A stretch of 64,000 nt of DNA from Lachnospiraceae bacterium UBA4631 (GTDB taxonomy: Bacteria > Bacillota > Clostridia > Lachnospirales > Lachnospiraceae). The position numbers were made by a program, and so were the translations under genes. The notes below the pieces were generated by a model. The model was not told the origin of the DNA. It worked only from the letters and a program-made list of their open reading frames with translations, and did no database searches. The stretch lies in assembly GCA_002406015.1 (NCBI GenBank), contig DHMX01000004.1:60269-124268 (forward strand). The letters are read 5' to 3'. Shown here piece by piece: positions 44,654 through 54,252 of this stretch. Positions within the stretch are counted from its first letter, which is position 1; each line of letters opens with the position of its first letter.

Positions 44654-46825
44654 CTATTCTGTATAGTAGTATACCGTATCACCCTCAACATCGAACTGTA
44701 CAAAATCTGTTACATAATAATCTCCATATACATCATCAATGCTGAAGCCATAATAATATTCTCCATCCATCAGATACTGGAAGGATATATCGGAATTTCC
44801 GTCATAGCTGTATTCTGCCCCATAATAATAGTATTCTTCATCACTATCAACTGCTGTCGCATAATACATTGGTGTAATCACATCACCAACCTCTAATTCC
44901 TCCAGTTCTCTGCCGGCCATACCGTTATCGTCAATACCCGACCAGATTCCGTCAATTGTAACGGTTCCGTTTGTATAATCGTGTGTAATTCTCAAATTCG
45001 TTTCCTCACCATTTAAAAGAACCGGAGAGGTATACACATCATAGCCGTCATTTTCAGATACGATATAGACTGCCAGATTCTGTCCGTTCGGTAAAGAATA
45101 CCATGAACCGTCAAAATTATCTGAAAACTCTCCGGTTTCCCAATCCATATAAATGTAGCTGCTGACACCCAATTCAATTAAGTCTGCACCATCTTCGGAA
45201 AGCATATAGACATTTGCCTGCACACTTGCAGTATTGTATAAAGCATCCTGCGTTAATACAAATCCATAAGAACCATTTTCATCAATATAAGGTGCTGTTT
45301 CAAATTCAATTAATGAACTTTCTCCGGTCTGTTCATAGGAATCATAATAGGACCAATAATCAGAATCCGTTGTATCCTCTTCATAATAGCCATTGTCATC
45401 ACTAAACAGATAGTCAAAGATTCCCCAAAAATCCAGCATTCCGCTATTATCATAATCAGAGGTATCTCCCATATTAACAGCTCCATATGCTGCCCGGTCT
45501 ACAAAGGACAGGTAATACGGACTGACCGCTATTTGTCCAAACATCTCTAATTCATTGGAGCCCTGAATCTGTAATGGGTAGTATGTAGACAAACCACAGG
45601 CATATTCATGATAGGCACCGTTTCTTTTATAGATTACTGCCTGATTAATACTGTCCAATACCTGCTCTGCACCATCGACATAAGCCGAACCGGCATCTAC
45701 AACACCGGCTAAGTCCACCATGTTCGTATAGCCCTCTGACTTATTGTTGCCACCGTAGTTATCTGCATTCATGGCATTTCGAACCACCTCAGAGAATATC
45801 TCTGTATCCTCTGTCACCTGATAAAGATTCTGTGAATAGGTATGGAAGCTCTCTAATAAGCTGTCTATCTGTGCCAAATCAACAATCGAAAAGGTTGCGG
45901 AATCACCTTCTCCTATCTCATCACAGCAGTCATAAAAGCTATCTGCTACCTTCTCTCCCAATTCTGCACCGGTTGCTGTTGGATTTTCTCCCAGATAATC
46001 ACCGATTGCCTGATAATCCCAGCCGTAGCCCGGCTCTAACTCCTCCGAACCGTACATATAATCTGCATAAGAGGCCAGCACATTTGCACATTCAATACTT
46101 CCCATCAGACAAGCATCAAAGCCTATAAATTCAAAATTATCGGTCATGGAATCATATACACTTAATAATGCCGCATCCAATTCTCTCAGGGAAAGGCTGT
46201 CTGAATCATTTAATTCATCAAAGCACACTCCGGATATACTGCCACCGCCATGATTCCATAAAACTAAGCCCATGTGTGCTGCCGGATAATTGCCAACACC
46301 CCAGTTCAAAAAATCTGCCAAGGTATTGCTGTCACCCATATTACTTAAGCCCTGTTCATCCGCTAATGTAATTTCTCCTTGTGAAATTACAAATCTCTGA
46401 ATCGCATTGGAATCCACGAAATCATTATCCCAGCCGTCGGTGCCTCCTGTCTGCACAACGAAGCGGACATTTTCACCGGTAGAAGCATTTAACATTTCCT
46501 GCATATCCATGGTTGCCATACCGTTACCGCTTTCCAAATCGGTTCCACACAGGTAGACAAATATCGTCCATGTTCCTTCTTCTCCCATTGGTACAATCGT
46601 TTCTCTTACCGGACGTTCAATCTGTAAGGTATCATCCTCTGCAATCCGCATGGTAACACTGCTTCTGGACGGCAGACCTGCACCCTGCTCTGTACTGCTG
46701 TTATCATCATAGTCCTCATATTCATCAAAGCTGCCACATCCCGTAAAGGTTCCTAACATTGCCAGAATGGCGGCTGCACACAAGCCATATCGGACAAGCT
46801 TCTTAGCACTTTTTTGTCTTTTCAT
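44654..46825 (-). CDS. Clostripain-family (C11) cysteine peptidase, lipoprotein
   Basis: About 723 residues. A lipoprotein signal peptide with lipobox TFTGC predicts anchoring outside the membrane, followed by an acidic linker. The C11 domain has the His of LVLWNHGGGS and the catalytic Cys of FIGFDACLMGSIE. The C-terminal half is very rich in Asp, Glu and Tyr and probably forms beta domains. C11 peptidases cleave after Arg or Lys and are common in gut Clostridia. The ATG at 46825 has AAGGAG seven bases away; an in-frame ATG two codons upstream is too close to that site. Confidence 0.92.
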   Translation of the reverse strand: MKRQKSAKKLVRYGLCAAAILAMLGTFTGCGSFDEYEDYDDNSSTEQGAGLPSRSSVTMRIAEDDTLQIERPVRETIVPMGEEGTWTIFVYLCGTDLESGNGMATMDMQEMLNASTGENVRFVVQTGGTDGWDNDFVDSNAIQRFVISQGEITLADEQGLSNMGDSNTLADFLNWGVGNYPAAHMGLVLWNHGGGSISGVCFDELNDSDSLSLRELDAALLSVYDSMTDNFEFIGFDACLMGSIECANVLASYADYMYGSEELEPGYGWDYQAIGDYLGENPTATGAELGEKVADSFYDCCDEIGEGDSATFSIVDLAQIDSLLESFHTYSQNLYQVTEDTEIFSEVVRNAMNADNYGGNNKSEGYTNMVDLAGVVDAGSAYVDGAEQVLDSINQAVIYKRNGAYHEYACGLSTYYPLQIQGSNELEMFGQIAVSPYYLSFVDRAAYGAVNMGDTSDYDNSGMLDFWGIFDYLFSDDNGYYEEDTTDSDYWSYYDSYEQTGESSLIEFETAPYIDENGSYGFVLTQDALYNTASVQANVYMLSEDGADLIELGVSSYIYMDWETGEFSDNFDGSWYSLPNGQNLAVYIVSENDGYDVYTSPVLLNGEETNLRITHDYTNGTVTIDGIWSGIDDNGMAGRELEELEVGDVITPMYYATAVDSDEEYYYYGAEYSYDGNSDISFQYLMDGEYYYGFSIDDVYGDYYVTDFVQFDVEGDTVYYYTE

Positions 46826-46961
46826 ACACATACTCCTTTTCCATCTCTAACAAACTGATTTTTGTCTCATACTGATTATCAAACTGTAATACTATATCAG
46901 TTTTTGCTTCTGTTCTCAAGACTTTGGCTACAAATGTCCTGTTTTTGGCTTGATGTTTTTA

Positions 46962-47774
46962 TTATTCTATCTGGCATTTTTCAAAGACCAGAATTTTCTG
47001 TGTCATCTTTTTAATCATCGGAAGCCAGCCAAACGGTTTCAGTATCGGAATAATCTTTGTCATTCCCCGCGTAATATTGTCATCCTTTATTTTTCGGAAG
47101 CCTTTTGCCACATCTCCGAGGTCATCAAAGTTATCTGCTCCAAACACAAACTTTGCCCCTGTTTTCTGAATGGATTCTTCTATGTCTTCTTTATTTACCC
47201 ATTTTTTTGCCAGACATTCTAACATTACCGTTGCATTATCAAAATTATCTCTGATAATTCCCAGCATCGTTGCATTTTCCTCCGGTGTAAGATACATAGA
47301 AAGTCCTTCTATTATGAACAGCATTTTGCCTCGCACTTCTATCTTATCCGCCCATGCAGAATCAAGTACGGAAATTCCAATCGTTGACACTCTGCCGGAT
47401 TCGTTATAGATTTGATCCCGTATTGCTATCGTTTCAGGCAAATCCAGATTATACCATGTCAATTTTCCGTTATCCATTCTGTAAAACCTGGTATCCAGTC
47501 CGCAGGCAATATTCACTACCGTACAATCCGGGTATTTATCAATAAATTCCTTTACTAGTTCGTCAAAGACAAGTGTTCTGGCAATTACACCGTTACTCAT
47601 AGTTGAATCACTATCTGCCCGCGAAAAATCATAGTCAATTTTGTCTACCAGCTCCACAGCCTTGGCATCATAAAACTTATGCCCTTTGGCTTTTGAATAT
47701 TTTGCTCTTGCATAAAAGCTTTGCAGCATGGTCTCTGCCGTTCCGTTTATCTCTACTTTAATCTTCTCGCTCAT
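46962..47774 (-). CDS. Class I SAM-dependent methyltransferase (leucine carboxyl methyltransferase family)
   Basis: 270 residues of the LCMT/PpmB-like family (PF04072): VVNIACGLDTRFYRMD is the SAM-binding glycine-containing motif I, followed by the WYNLDLPETI acidic loop and FIIEGLSMYLTPEE. Family members methylate carboxyl or hydroxyl groups of small metabolites; in bacteria the substrate is mostly unknown. GGAGG precedes the ATG. A palindromic operator upstream suggests control by a TetR-like regulator not in this window. It stands alone between the C11 peptidase and the gal genes. Confidence 0.9.
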   Translation of the reverse strand: MSEKIKVEINGTAETMLQSFYARAKYSKAKGHKFYDAKAVELVDKIDYDFSRADSDSTMSNGVIARTLVFDELVKEFIDKYPDCTVVNIACGLDTRFYRMDNGKLTWYNLDLPETIAIRDQIYNESGRVSTIGISVLDSAWADKIEVRGKMLFIIEGLSMYLTPEENATMLGIIRDNFDNATVMLECLAKKWVNKEDIEESIQKTGAKFVFGADNFDDLGDVAKGFRKIKDDNITRGMTKIIPILKPFGWLPMIKKMTQKILVFEKCQIE

Positions 47775-47848
47775 TTCTAAATGTCCTCCTTGTGATTGCT
47801 TCTTCTTATTTTATGTTATAGCATTCTGGTTAAGAATTTTATTTTGTT

Positions 47849-47874
47849 GGTTAGTAAATGCTAACCAGTGTTAG
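47849..47874. promoter_or_regulatory. Overlapping palindromes upstream of the methyltransferase gene
   Basis: GGTTAG-N6-CTAACC (47849-47866) overlaps CTAAC-N4-GTTAG (47861-47874), sharing the CTAAC arm. The three alternating half-sites resemble TetR-family operators. They lie about 75 bases upstream of the methyltransferase start. Confidence 0.5.
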
Positions 47875-47933
47875 TTTAGCATATTATCAAGAAAAGATAA
47901 ACGGGAAATTATCATATAAAACTTATCCATATA

Positions 47934-47965
47934 AAAAACTGCCAACATTTTTGTTGACAGTTTTT
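47934..47965 (-). terminator. Terminator after galT
   Basis: AAAAACTG(c)CAACA pairs with TGTTG(a)CAGTTTTT around a short T loop, with A/T runs on both sides, so it can act in either direction. It lies about 50 bases past the galT stop and ends the galKET transcript. Confidence 0.8.
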
Positions 47966-48014
47966 CTCTGGTATACGTTCAAATTTCGTTAATCAGAACG
48001 AATTAATCCAACTA

Positions 48015-49505
48015 TTATAAAATATCTAAAAACCGCTGAAATGCACTTCTTCCATCCGGAGTCCTTTTATATACGCTGGCACATTCCAAAACCTTTGAAA
48101 ACACAATTCCAATTTCCTTTTGTACAATTTCATGAATATTTTCAGGTGTAATAACATACTTCGGAATCCAACCTTCTGCCCAATCTGCATGCGATGCCAT
48201 AGCTTCATTCGCACGTAAATCTCCTTTTGATAAAATGGCTCGCTCCAATTCTGACATTTCCTGTTTTAATCGCGATGGAAGAACTGCTAATCCCATTACT
48301 TCAATCAATCCAATATTTTCCCGCTTGATATGATGATACTCTGCATGAGGATGATAAAGTCCCATTGGATATTCCTTAGTTGTAATATTATTTCGTAACA
48401 CTAAATCCATTTCAAATAAGTCTTTATTCATTCTTGCAATCGGAGTAATTGTATTATGTGGCATTCCATCCGTTTCGTGATATATATATGCATCTGCATC
48501 CGTATAGTTTTTCCATATAGACAGAATATGAGCTGACGCATCTACAATTCTATTTATATCTCTACCCTGCAATCGAATCACAGCCATTGGCCATTTTATG
48601 ATTCCCGCATGTACATCCGGATAATCCTTTAATACAAACTCTTTTTCATAGGATGCCCTTGCCATAGGGAAATCATAGCCCCCGCCTTGAAAATGATCAT
48701 GGCTTAATATGGAGCCTCCTACTATCGGAAGGTCTGCATTAGAACCCATAGTATAATGTGGAAATTGTCGTACAAAATCCAGTAATTTTGCAAATACAGC
48801 CTTATCAATTTTCATTGGTATATGGTTTTCATTGAAAACAATACTATGTTCATTGTAATACACATATGGTGAATATTGAAAATAGTAGGTTTCACCACAC
48901 AATGTAATCGGTATAACCCGATGATTCTGTCTTGCCGGATGCGAAAAATGACCGGCATAGCCTTCATTTTCCTTGCATAACAGACACTTTGGATATTCTG
49001 TCTTTTTACTTGCTCCTGCTTTTGCAATATCTCTCGGATCTTTTTCCGGCTTTGATAAATTAATTGTAATATCCATTACCCCAAACTCTGTATTGACGGT
49101 CCATTTCTCGTCTTTTTCAATTCGGTCCTTGCGGATATAGTTTGTCACCTGACTAAATCTATAGTAATAATCTGTAGCCTCTTTGGGTGATATTGCATAT
49201 TTATCCATAAATGTTTTTCTTACAACAGACGGTAATGGTGTTAGCAATCCCATAACCTTTGTGTCAAATAAATCCCTGTTAATTGCAGTGTCTTCTTCCA
49301 ATATTCCATTGGCATGTGCATATGCTATTATGTCTCCTAATATCAAATGCAGGGCTCGTGGCATTCCATTCTTCTCCGGCTGACGATACTCATTGCATTT
49401 TAATAATTCCAACAAAGCATTTGTTACATAGATTTTATCAGCAGAATCCACCAAGCCACTTTGTATTCCATATGTCACCAATTCGCAAATCAACTCGTCA
49501 ATCAT
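48015..49505 (-). CDS. galT: UDP-glucose--hexose-1-phosphate uridylyltransferase (class II GalT)
   Basis: Leloir pathway: exchanges UMP between UDP-glucose and galactose-1-phosphate. The protein is about 496 residues, the length of the Gram-positive class II GalT rather than the 350-residue E. coli type. The catalytic His motif is SHDHFQGG. Other conserved stretches are CLLCKENEGYAGHFSHPARQ and YHPHAEYHHIKRENIG. The ATG at 49505 has AAGGGAG nine bases away; an in-frame ATG 18 bases upstream would bury it. It follows galE directly. Confidence 0.96.
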   Translation of the reverse strand: MIDELICELVTYGIQSGLVDSADKIYVTNALLELLKCNEYRQPEKNGMPRALHLILGDIIAYAHANGILEEDTAINRDLFDTKVMGLLTPLPSVVRKTFMDKYAISPKEATDYYYRFSQVTNYIRKDRIEKDEKWTVNTEFGVMDITINLSKPEKDPRDIAKAGASKKTEYPKCLLCKENEGYAGHFSHPARQNHRVIPITLCGETYYFQYSPYVYYNEHSIVFNENHIPMKIDKAVFAKLLDFVRQFPHYTMGSNADLPIVGGSILSHDHFQGGGYDFPMARASYEKEFVLKDYPDVHAGIIKWPMAVIRLQGRDINRIVDASAHILSIWKNYTDADAYIYHETDGMPHNTITPIARMNKDLFEMDLVLRNNITTKEYPMGLYHPHAEYHHIKRENIGLIEVMGLAVLPSRLKQEMSELERAILSKGDLRANEAMASHADWAEGWIPKYVITPENIHEIVQKEIGIVFSKVLECASVYKRTPDGRSAFQRFLDIL

Positions 49506-49523
49506 ATAGCATTCTCCCTTCAT

Positions 49524-50519
49524 CTACTGAACGTCATATCCATTTGGATGATTTCTATGCCAATTCCATGCAGTAGAAACAATGGTCTCCAAATTATCAA
49601 ATTCCGGTTTCCAGCCAAGTATCTCTTTTGCTTTATCACTTGAAGCAATTAATGTTGACGGATCTCCCGACCGCCTTGGTTCTTCTTTTGCAGGTATTGG
49701 ATGTCCGGTTACTTTTCTTGCAGTTTCCAGCACCTCCTTTACCGTAAATCCAACCCCATTTCCCAAATTAAAAATATTACTTTCTTTACCTTCCTGAAGA
49801 TATTTCATTGCTAAAATATGTGCTTGTGCAAGATCATTTACATGAATATAATCTCTTACACAGGTTCCGTCTTTTGTGTTATAATCATTTCCAAAAATTG
49901 AAATGTACTCTCGTTTTCCGTTTGGAACCTGCAAGATTAACGGAATTAAATGCGTTTCAGGATTATGTGCTTCTCCTATTTTTCCATTTGGGTGTGCACC
50001 ACACGCATTAAAATATCGAAGTGAAACATATCGAAGATCATATGCATTGGCTGTCCATTTAAACATCTTTTCCATGGACAGCTTTGTCTCACCATAACAA
50101 TTAGTAGGAACGGTTCTGTCTGTTTCGTGAATTGGAATAGTTTCCGGTTCTCCATAGGTTGCCGCTGTAGATGAAAATACAATTTTCTGAATTCCATGAC
50201 TTACCATGCTTTCAAGCAAAGTTTCTGTTCCACACAGGTTGTTATTATAGTATTTTAATGGCTTAATCATACTTTCTCCCACCTGTGAATTAGCAGCAAA
50301 ATGAATGACTCCATCTATCCTTTCTTTCTTAAATACAGAATCAAGAAAATCACGATTTCGTATATCACCTTCGTAAAATTTAGCCTCCGGATGAACTGCT
50401 GCCCGAAATCCGGTTTCCAGATTATCTATAACTACTACATCGGCACCTGATTCAACCAATTCCCAAACCGTATGCGAGCCAATATATCCGGCTCCGCCTA
50501 ATACTAATATGCTACCCAT
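49524..50519 (-). CDS. galE: UDP-glucose 4-epimerase
   Basis: Interconverts UDP-galactose and UDP-glucose, closing the Leloir pathway. A 331-residue extended SDR with the NAD motif GGAGYIGSHTV, the catalytic Ser of SSTAATYG and the Y-x-x-x-K of NCYGETKLSMEK. RYFNACGAHPNGKIGE and DGTCVRDYIHV are standard GalE segments. It lies between galK and galT in one operon. Confidence 0.97.
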   Translation of the reverse strand: MGSILVLGGAGYIGSHTVWELVESGADVVVIDNLETGFRAAVHPEAKFYEGDIRNRDFLDSVFKKERIDGVIHFAANSQVGESMIKPLKYYNNNLCGTETLLESMVSHGIQKIVFSSTAATYGEPETIPIHETDRTVPTNCYGETKLSMEKMFKWTANAYDLRYVSLRYFNACGAHPNGKIGEAHNPETHLIPLILQVPNGKREYISIFGNDYNTKDGTCVRDYIHVNDLAQAHILAMKYLQEGKESNIFNLGNGVGFTVKEVLETARKVTGHPIPAKEEPRRSGDPSTLIASSDKAKEILGWKPEFDNLETIVSTAWNWHRNHPNGYDVQ

Positions 50520-50553
50520 ATTTTATACCTCCTTTTTATCCATATTTTCAGTT

Positions 50554-51831
50554 CTATATTACTTTGACTCCACCATCACAACGAATCTTTAGTATATTAC
50601 AAGTTCCTGCTCCAAATACTTTTTCCATTGCTTCTTTATATTTACCTATGCATTCATTTGGCACAAAAGCTTGTATTGTGCCTGCAAACCCTCCACCATG
50701 AACTCTGCTTGCCCCTTCCCTTCCGAGGAACATATCACTTACAGCCAGTGCAACCGAAATTCCCTGATGCTGTATGTCATGAGCGGTATATACATTTTGC
50801 AGATATTTATACGAAGAATCTCCGGATTCTTTTACTAATCGAAGAAATTCATGAAATTTGTCATTTTTCAGTGCTGCCACTTCCTGCTGTACTCTTTCAT
50901 TTTCACAGACAAAATGAATTGCCCGTAATACCGCACGATCTCCTGTATGCTTTCGAATATCCGGTAAATATGAGAGAAGCTCCTGCTTTGTCACTTCTCC
51001 CAGTACCTCTTTTCCAAAATATCTTGCTACTGATTTCATTTCCTCCGGAATTGCTGCATAATCCGAGGTTAAATCCGCATGAGACCCTTTCGTATCGGTA
51101 ATGCACAACCCATAACCCTGCTTATCTACGTCAAACAGTATACGTTCAACCACCGGTTCCTCCGGCTTTTGAAAGTCAATATGAACTAACCCACCAACAG
51201 AGCTTGCCATCTGGTCCATCAATCCACACGGCTTATTAAAATAAATATTTTCTGCATATTGACCAATCATTGCAATTTTCACCGGTGGAATCTCAGCACA
51301 ATTATATAGATGTGAAAGAATGGTCCCTATTAACGTTTCAAATGCTGCTGACGAAGATAATCCAGCTCCAATCAACACATCACTTGTTATGTAAGCCTGA
51401 AATCCTCCAATACAATACCCATATTCTTTTACCTTAAACAGAATACCTCGAATTAGTGACTGTGTTGTTCCTTGTTCCTCTTCTTTCATTTGAAGGTCAT
51501 CCAGTCTTATTTCAATCAGCTCATATCCTTCCGAAACAATTCTCACATATGGGCTTTCTAATTTTTCTACTACAGCAATTGCGTCACAATTAATTGCCGC
51601 AGCCAGAACTTCTCCATGTTGATGATCTGTATGATTACCACCAATCTCACTTCTGCCCGGTGCACTATAAATTTCAACATTTCCCACACCAAATCTTGTT
51701 ATATAAGCTTCAATGGCTGATATATATCGCTTTTTTTCATATTCTAACTTCTCATTATCAACATAAAGTTCCTTTAGTTTGTTGTCATATATGCCTTCTC
51801 GAAGCATTTGAATAATTTTACTTGTCTCCAT
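50554..51831 (-). CDS. galK: Galactokinase (GHMP family)
   Basis: Phosphorylates galactose at C1 with ATP. About 425 residues with the GHMP ATP loop IGAGLSSSAAFE and the C-terminal glycine-rich motif VHGGGFAGTIQAF. The sugar-binding signature reads APGRSEIGGNHTDHQHG, where the E. coli type has GEHTDYN; the Glu that contacts the sugar is Asn here, a variant I associate with Clostridia. The ATG at 51831 has AAGGAG about ten bases away. Upstream in-frame codons run into a stem-loop terminator and are unlikely to be coding. Confidence 0.93.
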   Translation of the reverse strand: METSKIIQMLREGIYDNKLKELYVDNEKLEYEKKRYISAIEAYITRFGVGNVEIYSAPGRSEIGGNHTDHQHGEVLAAAINCDAIAVVEKLESPYVRIVSEGYELIEIRLDDLQMKEEEQGTTQSLIRGILFKVKEYGYCIGGFQAYITSDVLIGAGLSSSAAFETLIGTILSHLYNCAEIPPVKIAMIGQYAENIYFNKPCGLMDQMASSVGGLVHIDFQKPEEPVVERILFDVDKQGYGLCITDTKGSHADLTSDYAAIPEEMKSVARYFGKEVLGEVTKQELLSYLPDIRKHTGDRAVLRAIHFVCENERVQQEVAALKNDKFHEFLRLVKESGDSSYKYLQNVYTAHDIQHQGISVALAVSDMFLGREGASRVHGGGFAGTIQAFVPNECIGKYKEAMEKVFGAGTCNILKIRCDGGVKVI

Positions 51832-51856
51832 ATTTGACCATCTCCTTATACATATG

Positions 51857-51897
51857 TAAAAGGCGGTCACTCCATGATATTTCATATAGCAACCGCC
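51857..51897 (-). terminator. Stem-loop between the mgl genes and galK
   Basis: On the minus strand GGCGGT pairs with ACCGCC across a 24-base loop that can pair further, followed by TTTTAC. It separates mglBAC-aldo-keto reductase from galKET, so the two units may be only partly cotranscribed. Confidence 0.55.
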
Positions 51898-51930
51898 ACA
51901 CACAAAGAGGAGGAGTAACCTTTTTACATA

Positions 51931-52929
51931 TTATTCTATTCCCGATATTGCATCAATTTTTTGAATTTCTTCCTGTGTAAATACTGGGGAATCTATAATT
52001 TTTATATTTTCTAATATTTGCTGCGGTCTTGATGCCCCGATTAATACACTGGTTACTTCATCATCCTTTAATACCCAGCTAAGTGCCATCTGTGCCAGAG
52101 TTTGTCCTCGTTCTTGTGCCAGCTTATTTAACTGAACGATTTTTTTCAACTTATCCTCTGTAATATCAGATGCGTGCAAGTATCTTCCATCTTTTGCTGC
52201 TCTGCTATCTGAAGGAATTCCATGAATATACTTATCGGTTAACATTCCCTGAGCCAATGGTGAAAATGCAATAATTCCCTTTCCGCATTCCTTCGCCTGC
52301 TGTTTCAAACCATTCTTTTCAATCATCCGGTCAAAAATACTATAACGATTTTGATTAATAATGAATGGACAATGCAATTCTTCCAGAATCTTTGCTGCCT
52401 TTTTCATGGTTGGTCCATCATAATTGGATATGCCCACATACAGTGCTTTTCCACTTTCTACAATCCGGCTTAGTGCCAGCATAGTTTCTTCCAATGGTGT
52501 CTGTGGGTCCATCCTATGATGATAAAAAATATCCACATAATCCAAGCCCATTCTGGAGAGACTTTGATCCAGACTAGCTATTAAATATTTGCGACTTCCC
52601 CAGTTTCCATATGGTCCATCCCACATATCATAACCGGCTTTGGTACTGATAATCAGCTCATCACGATATGCATATAAGTCTTCTTTTATTATTTTCCCCA
52701 GATTTTTTTCCGCAGCTCCATACTCGGGTCCGTAATTATTAGCAAGATCAAAATGGGTAATTCCATGATTAAATGCGGTAAAACACATTGCCTTCATATT
52801 TTCATAATCATCATTTGTACCAAAATTATGCCAAAATCCAAGCGAGAGCAGTGGCAATAATAATCCACTTTTTCCACACCGGTTATACTGCATTGTCTGA
52901 TACCTTGTTTTATCTGCTATATATGCCAT
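51931..52929 (-). CDS. Aldo/keto reductase (MgrA/YghZ, L-glyceraldehyde-3-phosphate reductase-like)
   Basis: 332-residue NADP(H)-dependent TIM barrel. The AKR tetrad can be read: Asp and Tyr in FDLANNYGPEYG, Lys in ISTKAGYDMWDGPYGNWGS and His in IFYHHRMD. The DGPYGNWGSRKYLIASLDQSL stretch (conserved core GPYG.WGSRK) is characteristic of the YghZ/MgrA group, which reduces L-glyceraldehyde 3-phosphate and other aldehydes. It lies in the galactose uptake operon after a small membrane protein, suggesting detoxification of reactive sugar aldehydes or reduction of a galactose-derived aldehyde. Confidence 0.92.
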   Translation of the reverse strand: MAYIADKTRYQTMQYNRCGKSGLLLPLLSLGFWHNFGTNDDYENMKAMCFTAFNHGITHFDLANNYGPEYGAAEKNLGKIIKEDLYAYRDELIISTKAGYDMWDGPYGNWGSRKYLIASLDQSLSRMGLDYVDIFYHHRMDPQTPLEETMLALSRIVESGKALYVGISNYDGPTMKKAAKILEELHCPFIINQNRYSIFDRMIEKNGLKQQAKECGKGIIAFSPLAQGMLTDKYIHGIPSDSRAAKDGRYLHASDITEDKLKKIVQLNKLAQERGQTLAQMALSWVLKDDEVTSVLIGASRPQQILENIKIIDSPVFTQEEIQKIDAISGIE

Positions 52930-52947
52930 ACGCTGATATTCTACTGC

Positions 52948-53136
52948 TTAAGAAAACAGTACTCCTCCTATCGTTAATACTATAATTGCCGCCACACAAA
53001 TTATGATAAATTTGTCTACTTGTCCGACTGTCAGATTTACTCTGTCATATAATCTCTCTTTTGCTGCAACCACTGCATTTCTCGGTGCTATTTCTGTTCT
53101 TTCTTCTTCCGCCTCTAAAATATTATTTTCTTCCAT
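52948..53136 (-). CDS. Small single-helix membrane protein of unknown function (62 aa)
   Basis: A soluble acidic N-terminus (MEENNILEAEEERTE), a basic amphipathic middle (KERLYDRVNLTVGQVDK) and a C-terminal membrane helix (FIIICVAAIIVLTIGGVLF) two residues from the end, as in tail-anchored proteins. The ATG at 53136 has AAGGTGG at good distance. It lies between mglC and the aldo-keto reductase gene with short gaps, so it belongs to the mgl operon. I recognise no family. It may be an accessory of the galactose transporter. Confidence 0.75.
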   Translation of the reverse strand: MEENNILEAEEERTEIAPRNAVVAAKERLYDRVNLTVGQVDKFIIICVAAIIVLTIGGVLFS

Positions 53137-53169
53137 ATGACATACCACCTTTTTCTTATTTTTATTCAA

Positions 53170-54240
53170 CTATTTCCGTGCCAGATATTTTCTCATATCA
53201 ATTGCACAGGCAACCAATATGATTAATCCTTTGATAACATATTGCAAATTTGCATTGATTGACAGGAAATTCAAAGCTACGAAAATAATACGAAGCAAGA
53301 ATACCCCCATTACGATACCACTAATTTTACCAGTACCACCGACAAAGGATACACCACCAATTACACAGGCAGCTATCGCATCACATTCATAGTTCAAACC
53401 AGTATTTGCTGTATTAGAACCAATACGTGCAGCTTCAATGAAACCGGTAATGCCATACATCGCACCTGCTAGTGTATGTACTAAAATAGTTGTTCTCGCT
53501 ACATTTACACCAGATACATTTGCGGCCTCCGGATTGGAGCCAACTGCAAACATATTTTTACCGAATGCCGTTTTATTCCATATAAACCACATAACAGCAA
53601 CAACAACCAGACTAATCCAAACATAGTTTGGTATTTTTACGGTACCAAGTGAAACAATACTTCCTGTTACAAAGTTCTTATAGCTATCATCCAGTCCGGA
53701 CAATGGCTGTCCGTTATTACCGTTAATCATAACGTACATTAACAATAAACCATATACAATCAATTGCGTTGCCAGCGTTACAATAAAGGGATGCAGCTTA
53801 AACTTTGCAACACAGAAGCCATTGACCCATCCAACTGCAGCACCAACCAACAGTACCATTGCAATTACTACCGGTATCGGCATAACCGGAAGGCTTGGGA
53901 ACATTTTAGTTGCATATGTAACTGCCTGTAGCATGGATGCGGAAATACAAGCTGTCAAACCAACAACCCGCCCCGCAGATAAGTCAGTACCTGTTAATAC
54001 AATTGTTCCTGCTATTCCACATGCAATCGGCAAATTTGCTGCGGATAAGCTTATAATATTTACAATTGATGATGCAGACAAAAACATATTATTCTTTATA
54101 AATGTGTAAATAATGGCAATAATCAATAAGATGTACAGTGAATTATTAATTAATGCCTCTTTCCAAAAGTTCTTTTTATCTTTACTATCAAGTCCTTTAT
54201 AATGAACTAATCGATTTTGGATTCCTGATAATGCTTTCAT
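53170..54240 (-). CDS. mglC: Galactose/methyl galactoside ABC transporter permease
   Basis: About 356 residues with eight to ten membrane helices of the BPD_transp_2 (ribose/galactose) family. Conserved stretches include GTDLSAGRVVGL, VKLHPFIVTL-like FKLHPFIVTLATQ, NTAFGKNMFAVGSNPEAANVSG (NPEAA.VSG core) and AAARIGSNTA-like EAARIGSNTANTG. AAGGAGG lies seven bases before the ATG at 54240. It is the membrane channel of the high-affinity galactose importer with MglA and MglB. Confidence 0.93.
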   Translation of the reverse strand: MKALSGIQNRLVHYKGLDSKDKKNFWKEALINNSLYILLIIAIIYTFIKNNMFLSASSIVNIISLSAANLPIACGIAGTIVLTGTDLSAGRVVGLTACISASMLQAVTYATKMFPSLPVMPIPVVIAMVLLVGAAVGWVNGFCVAKFKLHPFIVTLATQLIVYGLLLMYVMINGNNGQPLSGLDDSYKNFVTGSIVSLGTVKIPNYVWISLVVVAVMWFIWNKTAFGKNMFAVGSNPEAANVSGVNVARTTILVHTLAGAMYGITGFIEAARIGSNTANTGLNYECDAIAACVIGGVSFVGGTGKISGIVMGVFLLRIIFVALNFLSINANLQYVIKGLIILVACAIDMRKYLARK

Positions 54241-54252
54241 AGTCACTCCTCC

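Noticed and set aside
51832..51903. N-terminal extension of galK
   Set aside because: It overlaps a terminator stem-loop, and the ATG at 51831 has its own ribosome site and matches family length.
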